Origin: Pleurodeles waltl
Taxonomy: Eukaryota; Chordata; Amphibia; Caudata; Salamandridae
Length of the DNA: 64,000 bases
Assembly: GCF_031143425.1 (NCBI RefSeq)
Contig: NC_090446.1
Coordinates: 1,025,995,066 to 1,026,059,065 of the forward strand
Reading direction: 5' to 3'
The first letter of the stretch is position 1; every line of letters starts with the position of its first letter. The position numbers were made by a program, and so were the translations under genes. The notes below the pieces were generated by a model. The model made no database searches. It was not told where the DNA came from and saw only the letters and a list, made by a program, of their open reading frames with translations. Positions 23,444 to 33,298 of this stretch are shown here, piece by piece.

Positions 23444-23980
23444 TGTCTCTTCCAGGCCGAGGTCACAGCAGCACTTGCAGTGTAGGTCCACTCCTGTCGA
23501 AGATCAGGTATCGAGTGATTGAACAGATAGAAAATGGCAGTCACGTCCGCGGCAGTGACGTCCGCGGCAGTGCGTACCATCACCACCGGCGCACTTCGTC
23601 ATTGGCTACTGGGACCCATAGGGTCCAATATTAACCAATGCAGCATTGCGCCGCGGTCTTTGACCGCCTACCACGACGGTGTACAACGCCAGCGCAGTTA
23701 CCTCACATCCCATTGTCCCAGTTTAGAGGTCAGGCAGCCACCATTTCAGGGGCCCACATGGCTTCATTTTTAAGTGCGTCACACATACCTAGGCCTAGAC
23801 TCAACACACATACAGGCACATTTTTGGATTATGATTCGTGTTCTGTGTAGACTGTGGGTACATACCTCTTAGTTGTTTGACTCTGTGGTCGCTGTTGTCC
23901 TTCCTAGGCACCGTCCGCTGGGACATGTGAGGAGATTGCGGAATCCTCCAGTGTACTGACCTCTGGTGGACCTGTTGACA
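23444..23980. promoter_or_regulatory. bidirectional intergenic region with tandem CRE-like boxes
   Basis: This is the only spacer between the divergent gene A and transposase genes, so it should hold both promoters. A 15-bp unit is tandemly repeated at 23538-23552 and 23553-23567 (CAGTSACGTCCGCGG, one difference). Each copy contains a CRE/ATF-like core (TGACGTCC or TCACGTCC) in a CpG-rich setting. No clear TATA box is seen. A regulatory role is inference from position. Confidence 0.45.
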
Positions 23981-24772
23981 ATGGAGGAGCGACATTTGAT
24001 CATCACTTACAGGTTTGACCGTGCCACAATCCAGGAACTGTGTGCCCAGTTGGAGCCTGACCTGATGTCAGCAATCCGCCATCCCACAGGAATCCCCCCT
24101 CAAGTGCAGGTGCTATCAGTGCTCCATTTCCTTGCAAGTGGGTCATTTCAAACAACTGTGGCCATGGCATCAGGGATGTCCCAGCCTATGTTTTCAAATG
24201 TGTTGTCCAGAGTGCTGTCTGCCCTGCTGAAACACATGCGGAGCTACATCGTTTTCCCTAAGGTGGAGGATTTGCCTACAGTGAAAGGTGACTTCTATGC
24301 CCTTGGACATATCCCCAACATCATAGGTGCCATTGATGGGACCCATGTAGCTCTGGTCCCCCCCCACAGGAGTGAACAGGTGAACAGAAACCGGAAGAGT
24401 TATCATTCGATGAATGTACAGATGGTATGTTTGGCAGACCAGTACATCTCCCAGGTAAATGCTATGTTCCCTGGCTCAGTGCATGACGCCTACATCCTGC
24501 GGAATAGCAGCATCCCTTATGTGATGGGTCAACTCCAGAGGCACCGGCTGTCATGGCTACTGACCCCAGTGAGGAATCCCAGGACCAGGGCAGAGGAACG
24601 CTACAATGAGGCCCATGGGCGGGCTAGGAGGGTGATCGAACGCACCTTCGGCCTCCTGAAGGCCAGGTTCAGGTGCCTCCATATGACAGGTGGTTCCCTA
24701 TTCTACTCACCAAGGAAGGTGTGCCAGATCATCGTGGCCAGCTGTATGCTTCACAATTTGGCTTTGCGATGA
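23981..24772 (+). CDS. HARBI1-like Harbinger DDE transposase, 263 aa
   Basis: Catalyses cut-and-paste transposition in the nucleus. It belongs to the PIF/Harbinger DDE (DDE_Tnp_4, HARBI1-like) family. Visible signs are an N-terminal helical region (FDRATIQELCAQL, FLASGSFQTTVA) and the DDE triad: Asp119 in GAIDGTHV, Asp169 in FPGSVHDAY, Glu220 in RRVIERTFGLLKARFRC. The C-terminal helix is QIIVASCMLHNLAL. I chose the ATG at 23981 because it is the first in frame. A GTG at 23966 is also open but unlikely. The N-terminus is shorter than in typical HARBI1 (about 350 aa), so an upstream exon may be missing. TGA at 24770-24772 ends the frame, but the same frame stays open to TGA at 24908 with an acidic tail, so 24770 looks like a nonsense mutation. 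Partners are the flanking SANT genes. Confidence 0.88.
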   Translation: MEERHLIITYRFDRATIQELCAQLEPDLMSAIRHPTGIPPQVQVLSVLHFLASGSFQTTVAMASGMSQPMFSNVLSRVLSALLKHMRSYIVFPKVEDLPTVKGDFYALGHIPNIIGAIDGTHVALVPPHRSEQVNRNRKSYHSMNVQMVCLADQYISQVNAMFPGSVHDAYILRNSSIPYVMGQLQRHRLSWLLTPVRNPRTRAEERYNEAHGRARRVIERTFGLLKARFRCLHMTGGSLFYSPRKVCQIIVASCMLHNLALR

Positions 24773-24910
24773 CAGGTGCCTTTTCTGCAGGAGGATGGTC
24801 CAGATGACGGTGTTGTGGCAGCTGTGGAGCCTGTGGACAGTGATGAGGAGGAAGCAGAGGAAGAAGACATTGACAACAGGGACTCAGTTATCCAGCAATA
24901 TTTCCAGTGA
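24773..24910 (+). pseudogene. in-frame transposase tail beyond premature stop
   Basis: Forty-five codons continue in the transposase frame after TGA 24770. They encode an acidic segment (EEEAEEEDIDN) and end with QQYFQ before a TGA at 24908-24910. An uninterrupted acidic tail in frame is unlikely by chance. It supports a recent stop mutation, or a tail used in other family members. The last residues before the stop and this tail fit one protein of about 309 aa. Function unknown. Confidence 0.65.
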
Positions 24911-25378
24911 CACACAGGTGAGAATACATTCCTGCCTTCTACAAGTACTTTCACACTTCTACCTCCATCCTGTCTGTCGATTTCAACCAGTATATGTTAA
25001 CTGAGTTGTACATTTCCATTACGGTTTCACAGGTGTGGTTTCCAACGTGTGTCATCTGCTTAGATTCCTCATGGACTTGAGATGTGTGACATAGGTATGT
25101 TGACATTACATTTGAGAACGCATTTTGTCACTGTCATTGCTAATACACATTTTCAAAATCACAGACTGACTCCAGATTGTTTTGTGCTTCAAGGGTGTTT
25201 ATTGCAGTGCTAAATATTGGAGGGGGTTGTAAAATGGTGAGGGGTGATGGTGGAGGAATGTCCATGGCAGAGTCCAGTCTATTAGTCTCACAGGTGCATT
25301 GCCCATATGGGCATAGGAAGTGGAGCTGGGGCAGTTCCAATATGGACAGGGTTACAAAGTGGGACAGTAGGGTGGCAA
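24911..25378. other. 3' spacer between transposase and gene B
   Basis: This separates the convergent ends of the transposase and gene B. I find no terminal-repeat motif (CATTACAAC or its complement), which argues against two elements joined here. No gene is visible. Confidence 0.5.
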
Positions 25379-26902
25379 TCAGGCTGGTCTTATTTCTTGG
25401 CAGGGGTCTTGGCATCCTGCTCTGTCTTGTTCCTGGTTCTCAGGGACCGCTTGCGGGGTGGTTCTCCGTCTGCGGGGGGTGCTGGTGTGGTGGTCCTGTG
25501 GCGGTGCCTCCTGTCCACTAGCGCTGGCGTAGGTGGTGGGCAGTTCATCGTCCATGCTAGTGTCAGGGGCCCCTTGGAGTGCCACAGTGTCCCTCCTGGT
25601 GTTCAGTATCTCCTTCAGCACCCCTACGATGGTGCCCAGGGCGGAGCTGATGGTTCTGAGTTCCTCCATGAAGCCCAAATACTGTTCCTCCTGCAGGCGC
25701 TGGGTCTCCTGAAACTTGGCCAGTACCGTTGCCATCGTCTCCTGGGAGTGGTGGTATGCTCCCATGATGGAGGAGAGGGCCTTGTGGAGAGTGGGTTCCC
25801 TAGGCCTGTCCGCCCCCTGTCGTACAGCAGCCCTCCCAGTTCCTCTGTGTTCCTGTGCCTCCGTCCCCTGGACCGTGTGCCCACTACCACTGCCCACAGG
25901 TCCCTATTGTTGTCGGGGTGGTGGGTTATCCTGGGTTCCCTGTAGTGGTGGACACACAGCTGATTGACGTGTCTTGGGGACGGAGGTATGGGCCAGCTGT
26001 GCTGGTGTTACCAGAGGGTGGAACGTCTGTGGTGGGCTGTGCCTGTGTGAGGGGAACCGACTGTCCCGAGGCCAACGATGGTCCGGGCTGGTCATCTAGA
26101 TTCAGGTGGACAGAGCTGCTGTCATCACTGTGTGCCTCTTCTGTGGGTGGGGTGAATATGTGTGGACCCTCCTGTCTGGTGACGTTGGGTAGTGGTCCTG
26201 CAGGGGTAGAAAGGCATGATTATTGCATCTGTGTGTTTCATGGTGTGCAATGGGTGGGTGAGCGTGTACCCCAGTGCTAGCATTCCTGTGTGTGGGCTTG
26301 TGTGATGATGGTTGAGGGGGGTGTTATGGGTATGTGCAGTGGGCATGCTTTAGTGATGGGTGTCCATGCTTTGATTCTGCATGCAGGGCTTGGTGTTGGG
26401 ATGGGTGGTTTGTGATATTGGTACATTTGTAAGGAGTTGGAGTGATAGGGGTGGGGGAGAGGGAGGGGGTATGTGATAGCATGCAGGTAGGGTAAGGGAT
26501 ATGATAGTTAAGATTTGACTTACCAGAGTCCATTTCTCCACCGACTCCTGCAAGGCCTTCAGGATGCAGAATAGTCAAGACCTGCTCCTCAAATGTTGTT
26601 AGTTGTGGGGGAGGAGGTGGGGGTCCGCCGCCAGTCCGTTGTACTGCGATGTTGTGTCTGGAGACCACGGAACGCACCTTCCCCCGTAGGTCGTTCCACC
26701 TCTTCCTGATGTCGTCCCGATTTCTTGGATGTTGTCCCACTGCGTTGACCCTGTCGACTATTCTTCGCTTTAGCTCCATCTTCCTAGCTATGGAGGTGTG
26801 CTGCACCTGTGAGGCAAATAGCTGTGGCTCTACCCGTATGATTTCCTCCACCATGACCCTGAGCTCCTCCTCCGAGAACCTGGGGTGTCTTTGCCGTGCC
26901 AT
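25379..26902 (-). pseudogene. Harbinger accessory gene B (Myb/SANT-like), copy 2
   Basis: Exon 1 is 26524-26902 (starts MARQRHPRFSEEELRVMVEE). It holds a trihelix SANT-like domain with RKRWNDLRGKVRS near residues 66-80 and a run of prolines. The donor CTG/GTAAGT is at 26523, the acceptor CTGCAG/GA at 26198, and exon 2 runs 26197-25379. Exon 2 carries an acidic Ser patch (HSDDSSS), Gln/Pro-rich sequence, a coiled-coil-like helix (SIMGAYHHSQETMATVLAKF onward) and a basic tail (PRRRRTT). Lesions compared with copy 1 are a ~10-base loss near 26010 that shifts frame and a CAG-to-TAG change near 25906. It reads inward from the right terminal repeat and converges with the transposase. DNA binding and transposase recruitment are inferred from the family. 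Confidence 0.8.
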
Positions 26903-27487
26903 GGGGTGGTGTAGGTGATGTGTGGGGTGGTGTATGTGGTGATAAGTGTGGTGATATGTAGTTGTGTGTGGTGTTTTGTGCGTGGAAGTTGTGTGGGTGA
27001 TGGTGTTGAGTGTCTGTGGCTGCTAGTTTGTGGATGGTGGTGTCTCTCTCTGTGCTTCAGTCTCAATTGTTGTTGTAGGGGTTTGTGTGTGTTTTATATA
27101 GTATTGAGTGTGTGGGAGTGGTGTGTGTATGTGTCTCAGGTGTGTGTCTTTCGAATTGTCCAATGTGGTGGTGTTTTGGAGATGTGTGTGTATTTTGAGC
27201 ATGGCGGTGTGTACCGCCAATGGAATACCGCGGTTGAAAGACCGCCGCGTGGATTTGTGTGTCGTGATAGCATGGGCGTATTTCTGTTGGCGTGACTGTG
27301 TTGGTTTTGTTTTCGCCAGTTTATCACTGACCTTTGGTGTGGCGGACTTGTGTGGGTGTCTGAATTTTATCGGACTTCGGGATGTGGCTCATAATAGCTG
27401 TGGCAGATTTCGGCGGCCACGGCGGTGTGTTTGCGGTCTTCTGCATGGCGGTAAGCGGCTTTTACCGCCAATGTTGTAATGAGGGCC
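26903..27487. other. Harbinger right arm: gene B 5' region and terminal repeat
   Basis: TG-rich leader sequence upstream of gene B, then a subterminal region dense in CGG/CCG and the right terminal repeat ending at 27487. It is an inverted match of 16831-17424. The gene B promoter should lie here. No TATA box is obvious. Confidence 0.6.
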
Positions 27488-27490
27488 ATA

Positions 27491-28618
27491 GACTCATTAT
27501 GGGTCACAGTACCCACTTGTGTACCCCATTCCTGAAGTTCTGTCTTAAGGTATATCGTCAGTGGTTACATGGCAAGCGCAAACAGGAGCAGTGACACCGG
27601 GCATCCCTGCCTTGTACCGCGCTCAAAGCAGAACGAGTCGGAAATCCGCTGTCCAGTGTGGACTCCAGCACTTAGTGCTATGTATAACAGGTGCACTTAT
27701 GATAGGAAGACTAGACTGAGGCCCATTCGTCTCATCATCTCCCACAGAAATTTCCAGGACAAAGTATCAAATGCCTTTTCGTTATCGAAGGCGATTAGTG
27801 CTGCCCGTATCTCCATTTCATGGGTTTTGTTCATCACATGAGAGATCCTACTCAGATTCATGTGGGTACCTCTCCCTAGCATAAACCCATGTTAGTCATC
27901 ATGCACCAGATGGGTGATCACCTAGCATAACCCCATTGCTAGAACTTTTGCAAGTAATTTATGTCTACATTGAGCAAAGACAGCACCGGTAGGAGACAAC
28001 ATCAGCAGGGTCCTTATTTGTTTTCGGTAACATGATTATCAGGCCTTCTTACATGTGAGGTGGTAGTGCGCCTTCCTTGTGTGCCTCTCAAAGAGTCTCC
28101 AACAATGCAGGGAGAAGAGAGGTAGAGTACGCCTGAAAATACTCAGCCAAGAGCCAACCCGGATCCAGGCATTTCTCAAAGGTCCTCATGTAGTTCCTCA
28201 AATTGTATGTCTCCTTCCAGATCTTCGGCCTGGGTCTCTGTTAACCTGGGGATCGCACTTTCATTGAGGAACTCTCCCACCTCAGAGATGTCAGCCCGTA
28301 TCAGGGATTCATATACCCTCAACAAATAGTCCCGTAACAGTGAGCTGAGCAGCACTTGTTATTCAGCAATCTCTCCAACTGTTCTACGAAGGGAGAAAAT
28401 GTTTGGTTGGGGTTTCTCATATTCGAGCAACCAGGCCAACATGCGCCCTGACCGGTCTCCCTCTTAGTGTAACCGGTGTGTGTAATCTTTCTGAACATGA
28501 CAGTCCAGTTTGTCCCAAGTGGTCTTGACCGATCTGTGCGCCTCTGAGAGTTCTGTGTCTCCCACAGCCTGCCCCCCCTCCTGCCGTAGCAGTCAGATGA
28601 GAGCATCTCCTTTTTGTT
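27491..28618 (-). pseudogene. L1 ORF2 fragment: linker and RT start
   Basis: Minus-strand translation shows the L1 linker region (WDKLDCHVQKDYTHR, GRMLAWLL) at about 28540-28420. It is followed by the RT palm motif AFDNEKAFDTLSW (about 27805-27765), which includes the first catalytic Asp, then WEMMRRMGL. Frames change repeatedly and stops are present. The fragment joins directly to the YADD segment at 20021 once the Harbinger element is removed, and to the endonuclease segment at 36348 once the plus-strand LINE is removed. Confidence 0.8.
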
Positions 28619-28629
28619 CTAGCTCCTGC

Positions 28630-30324
28630 ACGCAGATACGCAGAGATGCAAGACGCAGAGAGCGGAGAACGGGTGGAGACTGTGTGAAAACCAGGAGCCA
28701 TCAGCCATCACCGCGTCCTCGCACTGTTGCACTGCTGCACCGGTTTGCCCCCCTCTGTTTGCTCATTTTCCCTGTTTTCCTGCTGCCCTGCTGCCTGGCC
28801 ATCCCAGCCATAGCTACCTTGTCACCCTAAGCCTCTGGGAGGTTCACAGAGTGGGCAGGGGCAGGGCCAGACGGGGTCACAGGAGGAGGAAGAGGAGGAC
28901 TGGGACGGGTCTAGCACAGCGCCTGGTGCACCAGAGGCCGCGGGGGCCGGAAGGGTCCTGGAGTCGGCTCATCGTGAACACTAGCACCCAGCCAATACAG
29001 ACTGCATGCCAACAGCGTGCCGTGAGGTAAGGGAGTGCAATAGCCATATTTGGCGGTCGCTAAGTGTGTGCTACAGCCCCCCGTGGAAGCGGCCCATCTA
29101 GGTTCGGGCATAGCTTGCTTGGGTGACTAGTGAGGCTCACTCGCTTACTCAATCTCTCCCCATTACTGCCATTGTAAGTATATTATAAGGCCTTTCATCG
29201 TGTATATTGCTCGCCCTGTTTGCCCTGCTTGCCCGGCTCCCAAGGCACAGGAAAGGTTCGTGGAGATTGAGATTGAAATTGAGATTGAGATTGAGATTGA
29301 GATTGAGATTGAGATTGAGATTGAGATTGAGATTGAGATTGGGACTGGTTTGAACTTGAAACTACAGGAACCCTTTGGACCCTCTGATCATCTAAGAAAG
29401 AGAAAGAGAAAGAAAATGAGATTGGGGTAAGCAAGAAGCAAGTCCCCTATCACCACTAGGAGAAAATGAAAAAGAGAGCCGGCTTCGGACAAAGTGGCCA
29501 TAAAAAGGAGGGTGAACAGTGTGAACAGTTCTCCACAGACCCCCAGCCCATGTAGGGTATTGAATACAGCTAACAAATTGTAGGAGCCTAACAATGCAAA
29601 CTAATATTGTGGGAATGGGTGAAGGAAGAGAACTGGGCCAGATGTCAATTGACAACTTTCATGAGAAGGAGGACCCGCAGTCTACCCTGATAATCACAAG
29701 ATAACTGACTATTATGCTGTCCTAGGTAACCGCGGAAACAAGGGGGCCCCACTGGGTCCCAACCACCAAACTACCAAAGTCTCTCCTTCACTGGTCCAGG
29801 CTTTTAGGCCCAAAAGGTCAAGAGGGGAGATAGACATAAGAGGAGACTCTCCCCCACCAATCCTCCTATCACCAATAATTGTAACTATGGCAAACCATCC
29901 TCTATAAGGTGGACCCTCTGCAGTTGCAGCCGTCTCTGGGGATGTTATCAAAACCATTACTGCTACACTAACCGGGGGATCAGGGGAGTTAATCCCTCCA
30001 TTAGGAGTCTACGAAACCCTTAAGCAATCGAAAACCAGAAATGGCAGTAAATCACATCAACAAACCCTACAATAGAACCCACACACCTCAATTAGCCTTT
30101 TGAACTCTAACTCAGAGAAGGAAGCAATTGATGATTGCCTGTGAACTTAGAAAAATCCTGGTAGACCTGCAAACACATTGTCTGTGTTTTTTCCTGGAAT
30201 CGATGGCAAGCTAGAAGAACTAAACAAGTTAATGAGACGGGGCAAACAAATCAGCTTAATGACCTCATCAGCTCAATGACTTCATCAGCTTAATGACTTC
30301 AACATCTGCTCATGCAAAGAGGTA
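28630..30324 (+). other. 5' region of the second LINE
   Basis: GC-rich start (28630-29130) followed by the hexamer repeat and mixed sequence. It is probably the untranslated leader with the internal promoter. No protein domain is visible. Many stops occur in all plus frames before 30325. Confidence 0.5.
29263..29340 (+). repeat. (GAGATT)n microsatellite, ~13 units
   Basis: Near-perfect GAGATT repeats with one GAAATT unit. The period is a multiple of three, so both strands read as long dipeptide runs (Glu-Ile or Gln-Ser). These are not genes. It lies within the LINE 5' region. Confidence 0.97.
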
Positions 30325-31013
30325 GTGGACAGATTGTCTCAATTGCTGACAACTCTGGAAGGATTACTAAGAGAGTTTTGCACCACCCAAGTAAAGGAGC
30401 GCACATATGTCAATTTGTTATCTAAAATGCTGACAACCGTTCCATTTGCAGAGAGCATGAAGGATAGTCATTATATGGACCAATTAGAGCCATCTAGAAG
30501 AATGGACCTTGCAGAGAGCATCATTAAAAGTCCTGTTGTAAAAGCCATCATTGAGACTCCTGAAGTCCCGGCGTATTTGCTAGATCCAAGAGAACCTGAA
30601 AAGCCACTGCCATTACAACAGACAAAGAGAGAGAGAAAATGTGCAAGAAAGGGCAGGGAGTCTGCTCGGACTTCCCGCACAAATGTCAAAAGGGTCACAG
30701 GAGGCCCCACAGAGGAACCAAGTAAGGAATACAAGTCCACAAGGGGAGGACACAAATCAGCCAATTGCCAAATCTCAAATGTCTGGAAAATAAGATCCCA
30801 GAATTAGGAGGCATTCACATGATGCCCCCAACATCAAAAGAACACAGACAATCTCCATTAACAAAAGGCCCTAGGGAGGAAAACGTAAACCCTGCCGGAG
30901 GTCATCTATGTGCATCCCTGAAGAACTGTACGGCAGGAGCGGTGAATTCCACAATCCTGAATAACCTAGACTCCCCAAGAAGAGTACATACTGTATTGCA
31001 GCCAGCAGTTTAA
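30325..31013 (+). pseudogene. LINE ORF1-like relic
   Basis: Two overlapping frames (30325-30807 and 30765-31013) precede the endonuclease region in the same orientation, the position of LINE ORF1. The first encodes a helical, Leu-rich start (MDRLSQLLTTLEGLLREFC), then a Lys/Arg-rich stretch (RERKCARKGRESARTSR), as expected for a nucleic-acid-binding ORF1 product. No zinc knuckle or RRM is recognisable. The overlap probably marks a frameshift. The assignment rests mainly on position. Confidence 0.45.
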
Positions 31014-31017
31014 TCTG

Positions 31018-31781
31018 GTGAATCATCAAAATCCAATCAATCAGGAGCAGGATCTCCAGTTACTCTGGATCCCTGAATTGATTTCCAGAACCCCCTCAGA
31101 TGTGCTCAATCGATCTACCATTATGAAACTCATAAATGCACTTGCTGATCTGAAACAGGTATCGACACATGAAAGTGCTGCTATAAAGTTCATTCCAGCA
31201 AGAGGGAGTTGGCACATGGATCCAACGGTGGTCATTTGTTTTGCCCCTGATATCCCTAAGCAAAAGAGAAAGCCAGTACATTTGGTAGGGCAAAAGGTGG
31301 CCTTGCAATATACATCAGAACCAATATTTTGGTCAAGACATCAGAATTCAATGTGGAAGATCTGCCGTTCCTGTTAGTCTGATTAGACGGTTGGAAAAAA
31401 ATAGTTTTGAACCACTGATAATAATCAATGTATAAAGTAATCCAAAAAAATAAAGCTGATGAAGCCAACAGTCCGTTAAAACATCTACTCCACGTAAAAA
31501 GTTCAATAGCATTTTGGTTAATTTCAGGTGATTTCAACCTCAATTTATTCCATTATCCAATCAAGGAAAATATACAAATAGTAGTGGCAGTGCCAAGTCA
31601 AAATATCTCTCCGCACATAAAGAAATATAACATTGGAGATAAATTAACAAAGACCTGTGAGATAGCTGGACTATTTACTTTAAATGGACGGAATCTGGCT
31701 GATATCCCCACTGCTTGGACAAGAATCTCCAGAAACACGACTTCATACCTGGATTACACACAGGTCAATCGCTCACTGTAA
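31018..31781 (+). pseudogene. LINE ORF2 apurinic-type endonuclease relic
   Basis: The frame at 31428-31781 carries FWLISGDFNLNLF, the GDFN box of apurinic/apyrimidinic-type LINE endonucleases. It also has GLFTLNGR and SYLDYTQVN, matching the later conserved block. Upstream (31018-31427) the homology is in other frames, so the domain is broken. The enzyme would nick target DNA to prime reverse transcription. Confidence 0.75.
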
Positions 31782-32639
31782 AAGTATGTAAGTGATTCCA
31801 GAATCTTGGACCGCACAGAGAGTGATCACAATACCCAGATAGTTAAGATACGGTCAACAGTGTGCAAGCCAGAGAAAGTGGCTTACCTTAAGGGGGAGAA
31901 AACCTTAAACAACATAAATGGACATTCAACTCAATGAAAAACCAAGCAGAAGACGCAGTGTCCAATCTGGAACTCATGACCACTACAAATCTGACATATG
32001 CTTGGGAGGCCTTTGCCGGTATCTTACAAATCAAGGGTAGTCGGAAAAACAAATAAGGGAATGCATTTGGGACATCACAATGGCGTACGGATGCCACTCG
32101 CAGTGCGTATAAAGATAACAGTTGTATGCCGGCTGTTGAGCCAACTGCGTAAATCCCCGGGGAATGGATCATTATTAAGTATCCTCCGGTAACAAAGGAA
32201 GCTCCTAAAAAGGGAAATATGGTGTTTTAAAACCTTCCAGCAAGAAGCACTATGGGCTAAACTGCACTACGCGTCAGCTCTATCATATTCAAAATGCTTC
32301 TGGAAGCTAATTAATTCCGTTGAAAAAGATCCAAAAGCTGCCCGCAGCGCAAACATAAGCGAGGAAGCTTGGGTTGATCATTTGAAATCACACTTCAAGA
32401 AAAGCCCTACAGGAATCATAGTGCCAGCGCAGTGGGAGAAGAACACCTAGGAATCTAATGACTTGAACTCTTTGGTAATCACTGCATCAGAGATAATGAA
32501 GATGATTAGGAAATCACGATCTGACTGTGCACCAGTCTCTAACGGATTACCACAAGCACTGTTCAAAAGTCAACGAAAAGATGGCCGGACTTCCTGGTTG
32601 CAATATTTAATTATGTTTTGTCTATATAATCACTAAGGG
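31782..32639 (+). pseudogene. LINE ORF2 linker and RT N-terminal relic
   Basis: This follows the endonuclease with many stops and frame changes. Plus-strand translation still shows linker-like and early RT patterns (for example an IFKMLLEAN-like segment and, near 32580, WPDFLVAIFNYVLS). It ends at about 32639, where unrelated sequence starts. The catalytic RT motifs are missing from this copy. Confidence 0.55.
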
Positions 32640-33298
32640 TGTGGGGTAGTAGAGGTTGAGGGTAGAACTGGGTCAGTGTTCCCTCGGTAGGCGGTGTCAG
32701 TTAGGTCGCCTTAAGCTATGAAACGGGGAAAGCATGGGTGAAAAGTGTCCGGAGCGCTGTGTTATCCTACAGGGGGAGGGGGGAGTTCCCTTACGGACTA
32801 GGTGGTCTCACACACATAATAGTGTCTTGCTTCATCATTTGACCACCTAGCCCCACCCAAGTAAGATGATACTACTTGGGCGGACTCAACCTCTTGCTTA
32901 AAAGAACCAGAGGTAGTGCTGAAATTAAACTGGCTGGATAATTTACAGAGATCCAGATGGGATGGAGATACAATTACCATACATGTCACTGGTTGCTACT
33001 AGTTAGTTTTAATTGGGGTGCATGTTGGTAAGGTTAAGAACAGGGGAGGAGGCTCATTCGAGGATAATGTCTCTTAGAGTCTAAAAAGAAATACGTATGA
33101 CCAACATGTTTCTGCCCTCACAAAGTGCTGGTAGGTCAGGGGCATTCGTCAGGGTCGGAGCACTAGCAGTAGTTGAAGTGCTCAAAGTGAATCATGAATG
33201 GCCTACCTGAACAGGTAGTTCATGGTGTGGTAGGTCTGTAGTAGCTGATAGATAAACCACAAATTAATAAGAGTGAGAGGTGGCACACCACTGCACAC
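32640..33298 (-). mobile_element. possible Penelope-like fragment with hammerhead-like core
   Basis: Unrelated to the surrounding LINE. On the minus strand, 33156-33095 reads CTGACGA, then a TGCCC/GGGCA helix enclosing about 20 bases, then GAAAC-ATGTTG-GTC. This is the order of a type I hammerhead ribozyme core with a very short stem III, as known in Penelope-like elements. The sequences that should form stem I do not pair, so any ribozyme is degraded. No reverse transcriptase is visible. The family call is inference. Confidence 0.4.

Larger units (their letters stand above)
20025..27487. mobile_element. PIF/Harbinger element with transposase and two SANT genes, 7.46 kb
   Basis: The left end is GGGGGTCATTACAAC and the right end, complemented, GGCCCTCATTACAAC. 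ATA lies on both sides (20022-20024 and 27488-27490), and excising the element with one ATA restores L1 sequence through YADD. In order it holds a minisatellite (20170-21020), gene A (minus), a bidirectional intergenic region (23444-23980), a DDE transposase (plus), and gene B (minus). Gene B reads inward from the right end. No further terminal repeat was found inside. The two subterminal regions share an inner TTATGA motif about 75-95 bp in. Known Harbingers carry one Myb-like partner, so two is unusual. Confidence 0.85.

Noticed and set aside
29200..29434. Glu-Ile and Gln-Ser dipeptide-repeat proteins.
   Set aside because: Direct product of the (GAGATT)n microsatellite.
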